This document shows, one piece after another, positions 51,419-59,848 of a stretch of 64,000 nt of DNA. The notes under the pieces were generated by a model. That model was given only the letters and a program-made list of their open reading frames with translations. It had not been told where the DNA came from and did no database searches. A program made the position numbers and the translations under genes. Where the stretch lies: positions 1 through 64,000 of the forward strand of contig NZ_JAHDTI010000029.1 of assembly GCF_018531495.1 (NCBI RefSeq). The letters are read 5' to 3'. The stretch is from Nonomuraea sediminis. Lineage in GTDB: Bacteria > Actinomycetota > Actinomycetes > Streptosporangiales > Streptosporangiaceae. How positions within the stretch are numbered: the stretch's first letter is position 1; each line of letters begins with the position of its first letter.

Positions 51419-51458
51419 GCGTCGTCTTGGCGTTCCGGGTACGGCGCGTCTCGTCCGG
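51419..51458 (-). promoter_or_regulatory. guanidine-III (ykkC-III) riboswitch
   Basis: Minus-strand sequence begins CCGGACGAG, continues CGCGCCGTACCCGG and ends AAGACGACGC, the conserved blocks of the ykkC-III aptamer I know from the Thermobifida fusca structure. It lies 36 nt upstream of an SMR exporter, the classic target. Downstream, CTCG-TCC-CGAG (51405-51395) overlaps the ribosome site GAGGAG and CTCGTCC is also complementary to the aptamer's GGACGAG, so translational control is likely; which pairing dominates without ligand is not resolved by eye. Confidence 0.85.
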
Positions 51459-51498
51459 GAGCTGTCGCTCACCACCTACAACATCACGAAATTTCGGG

Positions 51499-52305
51499 TC
51501 ATTCCCGGACGTCCCACCAGATCGTGACCCAGCGCTCGCGAGGCAGCGGCCACATCCCGAGTTCGAGCGCCGTCGCGCCGACCTCCTCGGCGCGCGAGGG
51601 CGGCAGGCAGATGCGGTGGCAGGCGCTCTGGGCGAGCTGCTCCAGGCTGCTGAATCGTTCCAGCGGGGCTTCCCGTTCCTCCACGTGCACCCCGAAGCCG
51701 AGCGCCGCGACCAGGGAGACGGCGTCCTCGGCGATGGGCCTGACGGGCCGGTCGATGTCGTGGAAGTGCTTCCAGAGCGGCGCCATCCAGCTCATCGGAT
51801 GGCGGTGCGACAGCTCGAGCACCACGCGCCGGCCGGCGTGGGCGTTCAGGGCACGGAGGAAGCCGGCCAGATCGGGCACGTTGTAGGCGACGTGGGCGGA
51901 GATCGCCACGTCCACCTTGGGGACGCGGACCGACACGTCGGGCCAGCGCCCTTCGACGGTCGTCACCTTGACGCCGAGCTTGTCGGCCCTGACCGCGAGC
52001 TCGGCCAGCATGGCCGCGGAGGTGTCGACCGCGTACAGCTCGGTGATGCGCTCGCGCAGCGGGAGCGAGGAGGCTCCGGCCCCGCTGCCGACGTCGAGCA
52101 CGGTGCCCGGCTCGGGCAGCGCCTCGGCCAGCCGGGCCATGGTCGGGCCGTCGTCCGGGTCGGCCAGCGCCCTGTCGGTTCGTACGGCGAAGCGGGCCGG
52201 CGAATGGCCGAACGGGTCGCCCGTGGCCCCGGCGAGGATCTCGTCGGGGATGGCCCAGGATTCCAGGCGGTCGCGCCAGCGGGCGGCGAGCTCTTCGGCA
52301 TCCAT
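51499..52305 (-). CDS. SAM-dependent methyltransferase
   Basis: 268 residues. Class I fold: PEPGTVLDVGSGAGASSLPL (motif I, SAM glycine loop), LYAVDTSAAMLAELAVRADK, VTTVEGRWPDVSVRVPKVDV and AISAHVAYNVPDLAGFLRAL (motif IV/V). Substrate unknown. ATG 52305 (DAEELAARW start) is preferred; ATG 52332 is in frame. Divergent from the acyl-CoA dehydrogenase gene with about 100 bp between. Confidence 0.8.
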   Translation of the reverse strand: MDAEELAARWRDRLESWAIPDEILAGATGDPFGHSPARFAVRTDRALADPDDGPTMARLAEALPEPGTVLDVGSGAGASSLPLRERITELYAVDTSAAMLAELAVRADKLGVKVTTVEGRWPDVSVRVPKVDVAISAHVAYNVPDLAGFLRALNAHAGRRVVLELSHRHPMSWMAPLWKHFHDIDRPVRPIAEDAVSLVAALGFGVHVEEREAPLERFSSLEQLAQSACHRICLPPSRAEEVGATALELGMWPLPRERWVTIWWDVRE

Positions 52306-52335
52306 GCAGACGAGCATGCCATGCATATCCATGGT

Positions 52336-52375
52336 TACCCGCGGGTAGCATTCCTAGTAAGGTTACTCACCAGTA
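52336..52375. promoter_or_regulatory. two dyads in the methyltransferase/fadE promoter region
   Basis: TACCCGCGGGTA (52336-52347) is a perfect palindrome. TACT-CACC-AGTA (52364-52375), within GGTTACTCACCAGTACACC, is a second dyad; motifs of the GTTACT...AGTA type commonly precede actinobacterial fatty-acid genes controlled by TetR-type regulators (recalled, not checked). Confidence 0.4.
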
Positions 52376-52408
52376 CACCTATCCCTCGGTTCAAGGAGAT
52401 CGGCAGCC

Positions 52409-54214
52409 ATGGGCCACTACAAGAGCAACGTGCGTGACCTGGAGTTCAACCTCTTCGAGGTGTTCGGCCGGGGCGAGATCCTCGGTGCGGCGCCCTACGC
52501 GGACGTGGACGAGGACGTGGCCCGCAGCCTCCTTGACGAGGTCAACCGGCTGGCCACCGGCGTGCTCGCCGAGTCCTTCGAGGAGGGCGACCGCACTCCT
52601 CCGGTGTTCGACCCGGCCACCAGCTCGGTGACCGTTTCCGACGGCGTGAAGAAGTCGTTCAAGGCCCTGATGGACGGCGGCTGGGCGCACCTGGACCTCC
52701 CGGCCGACCTGGGCGGCCCCGGCATCCCGCGCAGCCTGGCCTGGGCGACCGCGGAGATGGTGCTGGGCGCCAACCCCGCGCTCTACATGTACGCCGGCGG
52801 CCCCAACTTCGCCTACACGCTGTGGAAGCTGGGCACGGACGCGCAGAAGCGCTTCGCCGAGCTGGCCATCGAGCGCAACTGGGGCGCCACGATGGTGCTG
52901 ACCGAGCCTGACGCGGGCTCGGACGTGGGCGCAGGCCGCGCCAAGGCGGTACAGCAGCCCGACGGCACCTGGCACATCACCGGCGTCAAGCGCTTCATCA
53001 CCAGCGCCGAGCACGACATGGCCGAGAACATCTTCCACCTGGTGCTGGCCCGCCCCGAGGGCCACGGAGCCGGCACCAAAGGCCTGTCGATGTTCCTGGT
53101 GCCCAAGTACCACGTGGACCTGGAGTCCGGCGAGCTGGGCGAGCGCAACGGCGCCTACGTCACCAACGTCGAGAAGAAGATGGGGCTCAAGGTCTCCACG
53201 ACCTGCGAGCTCACCTTCGGCGACAAGCACCCGGCGATCGGCACCCTGGTCGGCGACGTGCACGAGGGCATCAAGCAGATGTTCATGGTGATCGAGCACG
53301 CCCGCATGATGGTCGGCACCAAGGCCATCTCCACGCTGTCCACCGGCTACCTGAACGCGCTTGAGTACGCCAAGTCCCGCTTCCAGGGCGCCGACCTGAC
53401 CAGGATGGCCGACAAGTCCGCCCCCCGCGTGACCATCGCGCACCACCCCGACGTGCGCCGCGAGCTCATGCTGCAGAAGTCGTACGCCGAGGGCATGCGG
53501 GCCCTGGTGCTCTACACGGCCACCTGGCAGGACACCATCCAGATGAACCCGGGCGACGAGCACGCCCACGCGATGAACGACCTGCTGCTGCCCGTGGTCA
53601 AGGGCGTCGGCTCCGAGCGCTCCTACGAGCTGCTCGCCCGCTCCCTGCAGACGCTCGGCGGCTCGGGCTACCTGCAGGACTACCCGATCGAGCAGTACAT
53701 CCGCGACTCCAAGATCGACTCCCTGTACGAGGGCACGACCGCGATCCAGGGCCTGGACCTGTTCTTCCGCAAGATCCTGCGCAACCAGGGCGCCGCGATC
53801 GGCTCGCTGATGGCCGAGATCAACGCCTTCGCCGGCTCCGAGGCGGGCAACGGCAGGCTGAAGGAGGAGCGCAAGCTGCTGGCCGAGGCGGCGGCCGAGG
53901 TCAAGGCCATGGGCGACACGATGGCCGGCTGGGCGCTCGGCTCGCTGGAGTCGCCCACCGAGATCTACAAGGCCGGGCTGAACACCACCCGCCTGCTGCT
54001 CGCCCTGGGCGACCTGATCATCGGCTGGCTGCTGCTGCGGCAGGCCGAGGTGGCCCTGGCCAAGCTCGCCGAGGGTGAGGACCCCTTCTACCAGGGCAAG
54101 GTCGCGGCGGCCTCGTTCTTCGCCACGACCGTGCTGCCCAGGCTCGCCGCCGAGCGCCGGGTGCTGGCCGCCACCGGCCTGGAGCTGATGGAGCTGCCGG
54201 AAGAGGCCTTCTGA
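52409..54214 (+). CDS. acyl-CoA dehydrogenase (large FadE5-like)
   Basis: 601 residues, longer than the usual 380 owing to an N-terminal extension and a C-terminal helical domain, as in FadE5-type enzymes. GATMVLTEPDAGSDVGAGRA and ITGVKRFITSAEHD bind FAD/substrate; QTLGGSGYLQDYPIEQYIRD and SLYEGTTAIQ carry the catalytic Glu of the YEGT motif. It introduces the 2,3-double bond in acyl-CoA. AAGGAG precedes the ATG. The MBL gene begins 20 bp downstream, probably the same operon. Confidence 0.92.
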   Translation: MGHYKSNVRDLEFNLFEVFGRGEILGAAPYADVDEDVARSLLDEVNRLATGVLAESFEEGDRTPPVFDPATSSVTVSDGVKKSFKALMDGGWAHLDLPADLGGPGIPRSLAWATAEMVLGANPALYMYAGGPNFAYTLWKLGTDAQKRFAELAIERNWGATMVLTEPDAGSDVGAGRAKAVQQPDGTWHITGVKRFITSAEHDMAENIFHLVLARPEGHGAGTKGLSMFLVPKYHVDLESGELGERNGAYVTNVEKKMGLKVSTTCELTFGDKHPAIGTLVGDVHEGIKQMFMVIEHARMMVGTKAISTLSTGYLNALEYAKSRFQGADLTRMADKSAPRVTIAHHPDVRRELMLQKSYAEGMRALVLYTATWQDTIQMNPGDEHAHAMNDLLLPVVKGVGSERSYELLARSLQTLGGSGYLQDYPIEQYIRDSKIDSLYEGTTAIQGLDLFFRKILRNQGAAIGSLMAEINAFAGSEAGNGRLKEERKLLAEAAAEVKAMGDTMAGWALGSLESPTEIYKAGLNTTRLLLALGDLIIGWLLLRQAEVALAKLAEGEDPFYQGKVAAASFFATTVLPRLAAERRVLAATGLELMELPEEAF

Positions 54215-54234
54215 ATCTCTGACACCATGGCGTG

Positions 54235-55152
54235 ATGAACGTCGCATCCCCCCGCGTCGAGGAGGTCTCGGCGGGCGTCTACGCCTACGTCCAGCCCGAC
54301 GGGAGCTGGTGGATCAACAACACCGGTTTTCTCGTCGGGCGGCGTGGCGTGATCAGCATCGACACGTGCGCGACCGAGCGCCGCACGCGGGCCTACCGCG
54401 AGGCCGTGGCCAAGGTCACCGACCGGCCGATCACCACGCTGGTCAACACCCACCACCACGGCGACCACACCTTCGGCAACTACCTGTTCCCCGAGGCCAC
54501 GATCGTCGGCCACGAGCGCGTGCGCGAGCAGATCCTGGCCGACGGCATCCCCGGCTACCGCTCCGCGTGGTCGGCCTCCGTGGAGTGGGGGGACCTGGAG
54601 GCGGTGCCGCCCTTCCTCACCTACACCGACGGGGTCACGCTGTACTCCGACGAGCTGCGCTGCGAGGTCAGGCACTTCGGGCTGCCCGCGCACACGACCA
54701 ACGACTCGATCGTGTGGATCCCCGAGCGGCGGCTGCTGTTCGCCGGCGACCTGGTCTTCAACGGCGGCACGCCGTTCGTGCTGATGGGGTCGGTGACCGG
54801 CGCGATCGAGGCGCTGGACCTGCTCAGGGAGCTGGGCGCGGAGACGATCGTGCCCGGCCACGGCGGGGTGTGCGGGCCAGAGGTGATCGACCGGACGCAG
54901 GCGTACCTGCGCTTCGTCCAGCTCACCGCGGAGCGCGGGCGGGCCGCCGGGCTGACGCCGCTGGAGGCAGCCCAGGAGACCGACCTCGGCGAGTGGGCGG
55001 GGCTGCTCGACCCCGAGCGCATCGCGGGCAACCTGCACCGGGCCTACGCAGAGCTCGACGGGCTGCCCAGGGGCGCGCCGATCGATCTGGCGGCCGCCGT
55101 ACTCGACATGATCACGCTGAACGGCGGGCAGCCGCTGACCTGCCACGCCTGA
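54235..55152 (+). CDS. metallo-beta-lactamase-fold hydrolase
   Basis: 305 residues. Zinc site HHHGDH (H73, H75, D77, H78), later FGLPAHTTND (His), LFAGDLVF (bridging Asp) and IVPGHGGVCG (His). C-terminal helices form a cap. Family functions range from glyoxalase II to lactonases; the fadE neighbour hints at thioester hydrolysis (inference only). Start ATG 54235, or GTG 54232 just ahead. Confidence 0.85.
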   Translation: MNVASPRVEEVSAGVYAYVQPDGSWWINNTGFLVGRRGVISIDTCATERRTRAYREAVAKVTDRPITTLVNTHHHGDHTFGNYLFPEATIVGHERVREQILADGIPGYRSAWSASVEWGDLEAVPPFLTYTDGVTLYSDELRCEVRHFGLPAHTTNDSIVWIPERRLLFAGDLVFNGGTPFVLMGSVTGAIEALDLLRELGAETIVPGHGGVCGPEVIDRTQAYLRFVQLTAERGRAAGLTPLEAAQETDLGEWAGLLDPERIAGNLHRAYAELDGLPRGAPIDLAAAVLDMITLNGGQPLTCHA

Positions 55153-55235
55153 ACGTCAACCGGATGTCAAACCGCCGGCGCCAGGCTGTGGGCGTGGCCC
55201 GGCGGGTTGACGCCCCCGCAATGCCCTGCCGGGTC

Positions 55236-55274
55236 GGACCGCCCGTCCCCGTCCCCAGGACGGGCGGTCCTTTT
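55236..55274 (+). terminator. intrinsic terminator
   Basis: GGACCGCCCGTCC (55236-55248) pairs perfectly with GGACGGGCGGTCC (55258-55270) and is followed by TTTT: a textbook Rho-independent terminator for the fadE-MBL operon. Confidence 0.93.
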
Positions 55275-55347
55275 CCCGTCGGGGGTGTGATCGCGCATAC
55301 TCGGGTATGACCGTGGGCGTACTCGCTCTTTGCCTCTGGAGGTCGTC

Positions 55348-55572
55348 ATGGGTGTCGGGGTCAGCATCTTCTTCCTCACGCTCGGCGCCATCCTGAGATT
55401 CGCCATCGAGCCTGACGTGTTCGGGAAGAGCGTCCACATGGACATCATCGGGTTGATCTTCATGATCGTCGGTGGCATCGGCGTGGTCCTGAGCATCGTC
55501 CTTGCCCCGAAGCGCGGCCGTACCTCCGACGACCGCCTCATGCACCGTGAGAACAACCCGCCGGAGATCTGA
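55348..55572 (+). CDS. DUF6458-type small membrane protein
   Basis: 74 residues with two membrane helices (VSIFFLTLGAILRFAI and MDIIGLIFMIVGGIGVVLSI) joined by a short EPDVFGKSVH loop, and a basic tail. The layout matches DUF6458, a small actinobacterial family of unknown function. GGAGG precedes ATG 55348 by 5 bp. Confidence 0.75.
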   Translation: MGVGVSIFFLTLGAILRFAIEPDVFGKSVHMDIIGLIFMIVGGIGVVLSIVLAPKRGRTSDDRLMHRENNPPEI

Positions 55573-55601
55573 CGCCCAGGGTGTCCTGGCATTATTCGGG
55601 C

Positions 55602-56516
55602 ATGCAGGAAATCGTCATCGAGCAGTTGGGGCCCGGCGAGGGCGAGCGGCTTCGCGGCGTGCGGTTGCGCGCGCTGGCGGAGTCGCCGGACGCGTTCGCC
55701 TCCACGCACGCCGCCGAGATCGGCTTCCCGGCCGACAAGTGGCTGGAGAGGTTGAAGAACCCCTGGTGGGTGGCCCGACGGGGCGGCGAGGACGTGGGGC
55801 TGGTGGCCGTGCGGGCCGAGGAGGGCACCGCCCACCTGCTGTCCATGTGGGTGGCTCCGGAGGCCAGGGGGAGCGGCATCGGGTCCCGCCTGGTCGACGA
55901 GGTGATCGCGTGGGCGCGCGCCGAAGGGCTCGACCAGGTCGGCCTGTGGGCGGTGGACGCCAACCAGGCCGCCAGGTCGCTGTACGAGCGCAGGGGGTTC
56001 GAGCGGAGCGGGAAGGTGATGGCGCTGCCGTCCAACCCGGCGCTGATGGAGTCGCACTACGTGCTGTCGCTGCTGTTCCGCCGGGCCCGCAGGCAGGACG
56101 TGCCGGCGATCGTGGCCATGCTGGCCGACGACCACCTAGGCGCCTCCCGCGAGGGCGACCCGAACGACGAGCGCTACCTGGCCGCCTTCGAGCGGATGGA
56201 CGCCAACCCCTTCGACGAGCTGATCGTGGCCGAGCAGGACGGCAAGGTGGTCGGCACCATGCAGCTCACCTACCTGGCGGGCCTGTCACGCCTGGGCGCC
56301 GAGCGCTGCCAGATCGAGGCCGTGCGGGTCGCCGCCTCCACCCGAGGACAAGGGCTCGGCCGCAAGATGATGGCCTGGGCCATCGACAGGGCCAAGGCGC
56401 GCGGCTGCGCGATGGTCCAGCTCACCTCGGACAACTCGCGCACCGACGCGCACCGCTTCTACGACTCGCTCGGCTTCACCGCCTCGCACGTCGGCTACAA
56501 GCTGTCGCTGAGCTGA
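55602..56516 (+). CDS. tandem double-GNAT acetyltransferase
   Basis: 304 residues made of two GNAT domains. Domain 1 (about 1-145) has the acetyl-CoA loop ARGSGIGSRLVDEVIAWARA; domain 2 (about 155-304) has TRGQGLGRKMMAWAIDRAKA and the C-terminal RTDAHRFYDSLGFTASHVGY. Both pyrophosphate loops look intact, so both may bind acetyl-CoA. Substrate unknown. ATG 55602 is preferred; ATG 55581 is in frame. 3' end overlaps the PadR gene by 22 bp. Confidence 0.8.
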   Translation: MQEIVIEQLGPGEGERLRGVRLRALAESPDAFASTHAAEIGFPADKWLERLKNPWWVARRGGEDVGLVAVRAEEGTAHLLSMWVAPEARGSGIGSRLVDEVIAWARAEGLDQVGLWAVDANQAARSLYERRGFERSGKVMALPSNPALMESHYVLSLLFRRARRQDVPAIVAMLADDHLGASREGDPNDERYLAAFERMDANPFDELIVAEQDGKVVGTMQLTYLAGLSRLGAERCQIEAVRVAASTRGQGLGRKMMAWAIDRAKARGCAMVQLTSDNSRTDAHRFYDSLGFTASHVGYKLSLS

Positions 56517-57037
56517 CTCAGCATCCAGCGGCACCAGTCGGCCCTGTGCCGCTCGTAGCTGAGCCCGCAGCGCAGCGTCGCGTAGTTGCCGAAGTGCGGG
56601 TCGCCGAAGCCGGGCGGCCCGTCGAAGGACGCCTCCGCCCGCTCGTACTCGGCCAGGCGCTGCTCGTGCGCCGCGAGCTGGTCGATGAACAGCTGCCTGA
56701 CCAGGTCGCGGTCGGCCAGCCATGACGCGTACGTCTTGAGCACCAGCTCGTCGCGCTCCGGCCGCTCGCGCGGCGGCCGGGTCACCCACTCACGCAGCTC
56801 CCGCCTGCCCGGGCCGGTCAGGTGGTAGACCTTCTTGTCCTGCGGACCGGGCCCGTGCGCCGTCCGGAAGCCCACCAGCCCCGCCTCGTCGAGCTTGCGC
56901 AGCTCGGTGTGGATCTGGCTGTGGCCCGCCGTCCAGAAGTAGCCGATCGGCCGCCGCATGCTCGCGGCCAGGTCGTAGCCGGTGCGGTCACCGCGCGCCA
57001 GCACCGCCAGGATCGCGAACCCCAGTGTCGATGTCAT
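56495..57037 (-). CDS. PadR-family regulator
   Basis: 180 residues. STLGFAILAVLARGDRTGYD, LAASMRRPIGYFWTAGHSQI, HTELRKLDEAGLVGFR and KKVYHLTGPGRRELREWV form the PadR winged helix with wing; the long C-terminal region (LVRQLFIDQLAAHEQRLAEY) is the Vir_act_alpha_C dimer domain. A TATGTC-N6-GACATA dyad lies in the 52-bp divergent space with the lipoprotein gene. Confidence 0.88.
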   Translation of the reverse strand: MTSTLGFAILAVLARGDRTGYDLAASMRRPIGYFWTAGHSQIHTELRKLDEAGLVGFRTAHGPGPQDKKVYHLTGPGRRELREWVTRPPRERPERDELVLKTYASWLADRDLVRQLFIDQLAAHEQRLAEYERAEASFDGPPGFGDPHFGNYATLRCGLSYERHRADWCRWMLSQLSDSL

Positions 57038-57055
57038 TGTGCTCCCGTTCTAACT

Positions 57056-57073
57056 ATGTCAGTTTAGACATAC
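57056..57073. promoter_or_regulatory. PadR operator
   Basis: TATGTC-AGTTTA-GACATA, perfect 6-bp arms; contains the ATGT-N8-ACAT spacing characteristic of PadR binding sites. It sits between the padR start (57037) and the lipoprotein start (57090), so one site can control both. Confidence 0.75.
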
Positions 57074-57089
57074 TTTGGAAGGAGCAGTC

Positions 57090-57857
57090 GTGCGGAAGAT
57101 CGTCGGCTTGGCGTGCCTCGCGTTGGCCCTGACCGCCTGCGGGGGCGCTGTCAGAGAGAACGCGGCGCCTCCCAGCACCCCGCCGCCCACGAGCGCGGCA
57201 CCGGTTACCACGGCGCCCGTGACGCCCTCGCAGGTCCCCACGGGACCCAACGTGTCGGGGTGCTTCACCGAGAAGGACGGCAAGATCTTCACCTACGGTG
57301 ACGACCTGCCCGGCGTGATCACGGGCAAGGGCCCGGTCGGCGTGGTGATCTCCTACGAGCGTGGCGGCAACGTGTGCACCTGGCGCCCGCTGTCCGACCG
57401 CCTGGTCGCCGCCGGCTACCGGGTGCTGCTGTACGCCAGGGCCACGACGGCCTACCCCGAGGACGCCACGGTGGCCATGGCCAAGCGCCTGGCCAAGGAG
57501 AAGGGGGTCAAGAAGCTGTTCCTGGTGGGCGGCTCGATCGGGGCGACCACCGCGGTCCCGGCCGCGGAGAAGCTCGGGCAGGGCAGGGTGGCGGGCGTCG
57601 TGGCGCTCTCGGGCGAGATCGACGCGGGCGAGGCCGCCAAGCTGACCGTCCCGCTGCTCCAGGTGGGCAGCGAGAACGACACCTACGGCGGCGCCGCCTC
57701 ACTGCAGGCAGCGCACGACGCCGCGACGAAGGCGCCGGACAATCAGCTCCTGGTCATCAAGGGCGGCAGCAGGCACGCCTCGGCGCTGTTCCCCAGCCCC
57801 GACGGCCAGAAGGTGCTGGACACGATCGTGGCGTTCATGGACCGGCACAAGGGCTGA
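57090..57857 (+). CDS. lipoprotein alpha/beta hydrolase
   Basis: 255 residues. VRKIVGLACLALALTACGG is a lipoprotein signal with lipobox LTAC; a Thr/Pro-rich linker follows, then an alpha/beta-hydrolase fold with nucleophile elbow LVGGSIGATTA (Ser), acid in QVGSENDTYGG and base in KGGSRHASALF. Likely an extracellular serine esterase/lipase-like enzyme anchored to the membrane. GTG 57090 follows AAGGAG by 7 bp. Divergent PadR gene suggests substrate-induced control. Confidence 0.85.
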   Translation: MRKIVGLACLALALTACGGAVRENAAPPSTPPPTSAAPVTTAPVTPSQVPTGPNVSGCFTEKDGKIFTYGDDLPGVITGKGPVGVVISYERGGNVCTWRPLSDRLVAAGYRVLLYARATTAYPEDATVAMAKRLAKEKGVKKLFLVGGSIGATTAVPAAEKLGQGRVAGVVALSGEIDAGEAAKLTVPLLQVGSENDTYGGAASLQAAHDAATKAPDNQLLVIKGGSRHASALFPSPDGQKVLDTIVAFMDRHKG

Positions 57858-59838
57858 GCTCCACCTGGTTGTCGTGGTAGACGGGGCCGCGGCCCATGTC
57901 GGCGTCGCGCTCCTCGACCACGGCGTTGGTGGTGGCCCCGCCCGGGCTGTGCTTGCGCCAGCGGCCCTTGGTCGAGGCCACCACGCCCCGCGCCACCCGA
58001 TCGCTGATCTCGACGTCGGCCAGGAACTCGCCGCCGGCGTTGTGCACCCTGACCCGCTGCCCGTCCTGCAGCCCGCGCGCCCGGGCGTCGTCGGGGTGCA
58101 CGAGCACGACCGGATCCTTGGCGCGCCGCCGCAGCTCTGGGTTGTTGCCGAAGATGGTGTTCAGGAACGTGTGCGAGGCAGGCGTGAGCAGGGTCAGGCC
58201 GCCCGCCGTACGCGCCGACTGCGAGGGGACGTAGGCCTTGCCGGCCGGAGGGAAGCGCAGGCGGCCCGAGGGCGTCGGGAAGCCGTCGGCGAACGGGGCG
58301 AAGGGCTGCGGGTAGTTCATCCGCACCCAGCCCTCCTTGCGCAGCCGGTCGAGCGTGACACCCTCAAGCGACGGGTGGCCGCCGGACAGCAGCTGCTCGG
58401 CCAGCTCCAGGTCGGAGTCGTACAGCGAGGGCTCGGTCAGGCCCATGTGCCGGGCCAGGCGGCGGAACGTCTCGGCCGTCGTCAGGCACTCGCCCGGCGG
58501 CTCCACGGCCTTCTCGTTCCACATCAGGTACAGGTGGCCGTAGCCGGCGTGCAGGTCGTGGTGCTCGGTCTGCATGGTGGCGGGCAGCACGATGTCGGCG
58601 TAGTCCACGGTGTCGGTCGGGAACTGCTCCATCACGACCGTGAACAGGTCCTCGCGCTCCAGCTGCGCCCGGATCCCGTTGCTGTCGGAGGTGGAGGCCA
58701 TCGGATTGGCGCCGTAGACCCACAGGCACTTCACCGAGTCCAGCTGGGAGGCCAGCTTGGTCATCGTCAGCGTCCTGACCCTCTTGGGCAGCAGGTCGTC
58801 GCGCATGTCGATGTCGAGGTGGACGTGGCCGCTGGTGGAGTAGACCAGGCCACCGCCCGGGTGGCGCCAGTCGCCGGTGACGCCGGGGATCGCGGCGATC
58901 GTGCGCAGCGCGGTGCCGCCGCCCTCGTGCCGCTGCAGGCCCTGGGTGGCGCGGATCGCGGTCGGGCGGGTGTGGGCGACCTTCATCCCCAACCTGTGGA
59001 TGTCCTCGGCCGGGATGCCGGTGATCTCGGCGGCGATGCTCGGCGGATATTTCCGGATCTCCGCGGAGAAGTCCTCCCAGCCCTGCGTGTGCTGGGCGAT
59101 GAACTCCTCGTCCTGCGTGCCCTCCGACAGCACCACGTTGAGCAGGGCCAGCGCGAGCACCGCGTCGGTGCCCGGCCGGATCGCCAGGTGCTCGTCGGCC
59201 TGGTCGGCCGTGCGGGTGCGGATCGGGTCGATGGCCACCACGTGGGCGCCGTTGGCACGGCCGTCCTGGATGAACTTCCACAGGTGGTGGCCGCTGGTCA
59301 GGGTGTTGGTGCCCCACAGCAGGATCAGCTTGGACTGGGCGAAGTTCTCCGGGTCCATGCCCGCCGCCGTGCCGTTGGTATGCGTCAGCCCGGTGTTGCC
59401 CGCGGTGGAGCAGATGTTGAGCGCGTGCTTGGAGGCGCCCAGCACGTTCCAGAACCTGCGCCCCGCCACGCCCTCGCAGCCGTGGATGTAGCCGAGCGAG
59501 CCGGTGCCCTGGTAGGGCCAGATGGCCTCGCCGCCGTGCTCGTCGATGATGCGGCGCAGCCGTACGGAGATCTCTTCCAGTGCCTCGTCCCAGCTGATGC
59601 GCTCGAACTGGCCGGAGCCCTTGGGCCCGGTGCGGCGCATCGGGTAGAGGATGCGGTCGTCAGCCTGGGTGTGTTCGAGATAGCGGTTCACCTTCACGCA
59701 CAGGGCGCCCCGCGTGTAGGGCTGGTCGGGGTTGCCACGCATCTTCACGGCCTTGCCGTCCTGGACGGTGACAACCCACGAGCAGCCATCCGGGCAGTCC
59801 AGTGGACACGCCCCCAAAACCCTCAATTCACCCGCCAT
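57835..59838 (-). CDS. molybdopterin oxidoreductase (4Fe-4S, DMSO-reductase family)
   Basis: 667 residues. N-terminal iron-sulfur motif C11-x3-C15-x3-C19-x27-C47 (GACPLDCPDGCSW, GALCVKV). Molybdopterin domains: KLILLWGTNTLTSGHHLWKF, VVAIDPIRTRTADQADEHLA, CLWVYGANPMASTSDSNGIR, DYADIVLPATMQTEHHDLHA and the C-terminal DPVVLVHPDDARARGL, VVASTKGRWRK. No Tat signal, so cytoplasmic. Substrate cannot be told; related proteins are annotated as formate-dehydrogenase- or nitrate-reductase-like. ATG 59838 preferred to 59868. Confidence 0.88.
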   Translation of the reverse strand: MAGELRVLGACPLDCPDGCSWVVTVQDGKAVKMRGNPDQPYTRGALCVKVNRYLEHTQADDRILYPMRRTGPKGSGQFERISWDEALEEISVRLRRIIDEHGGEAIWPYQGTGSLGYIHGCEGVAGRRFWNVLGASKHALNICSTAGNTGLTHTNGTAAGMDPENFAQSKLILLWGTNTLTSGHHLWKFIQDGRANGAHVVAIDPIRTRTADQADEHLAIRPGTDAVLALALLNVVLSEGTQDEEFIAQHTQGWEDFSAEIRKYPPSIAAEITGIPAEDIHRLGMKVAHTRPTAIRATQGLQRHEGGGTALRTIAAIPGVTGDWRHPGGGLVYSTSGHVHLDIDMRDDLLPKRVRTLTMTKLASQLDSVKCLWVYGANPMASTSDSNGIRAQLEREDLFTVVMEQFPTDTVDYADIVLPATMQTEHHDLHAGYGHLYLMWNEKAVEPPGECLTTAETFRRLARHMGLTEPSLYDSDLELAEQLLSGGHPSLEGVTLDRLRKEGWVRMNYPQPFAPFADGFPTPSGRLRFPPAGKAYVPSQSARTAGGLTLLTPASHTFLNTIFGNNPELRRRAKDPVVLVHPDDARARGLQDGQRVRVHNAGGEFLADVEISDRVARGVVASTKGRWRKHSPGGATTNAVVEERDADMGRGPVYHDNQVELSPCAGP

Positions 59839-59848
59839 GTCCTCTAGA

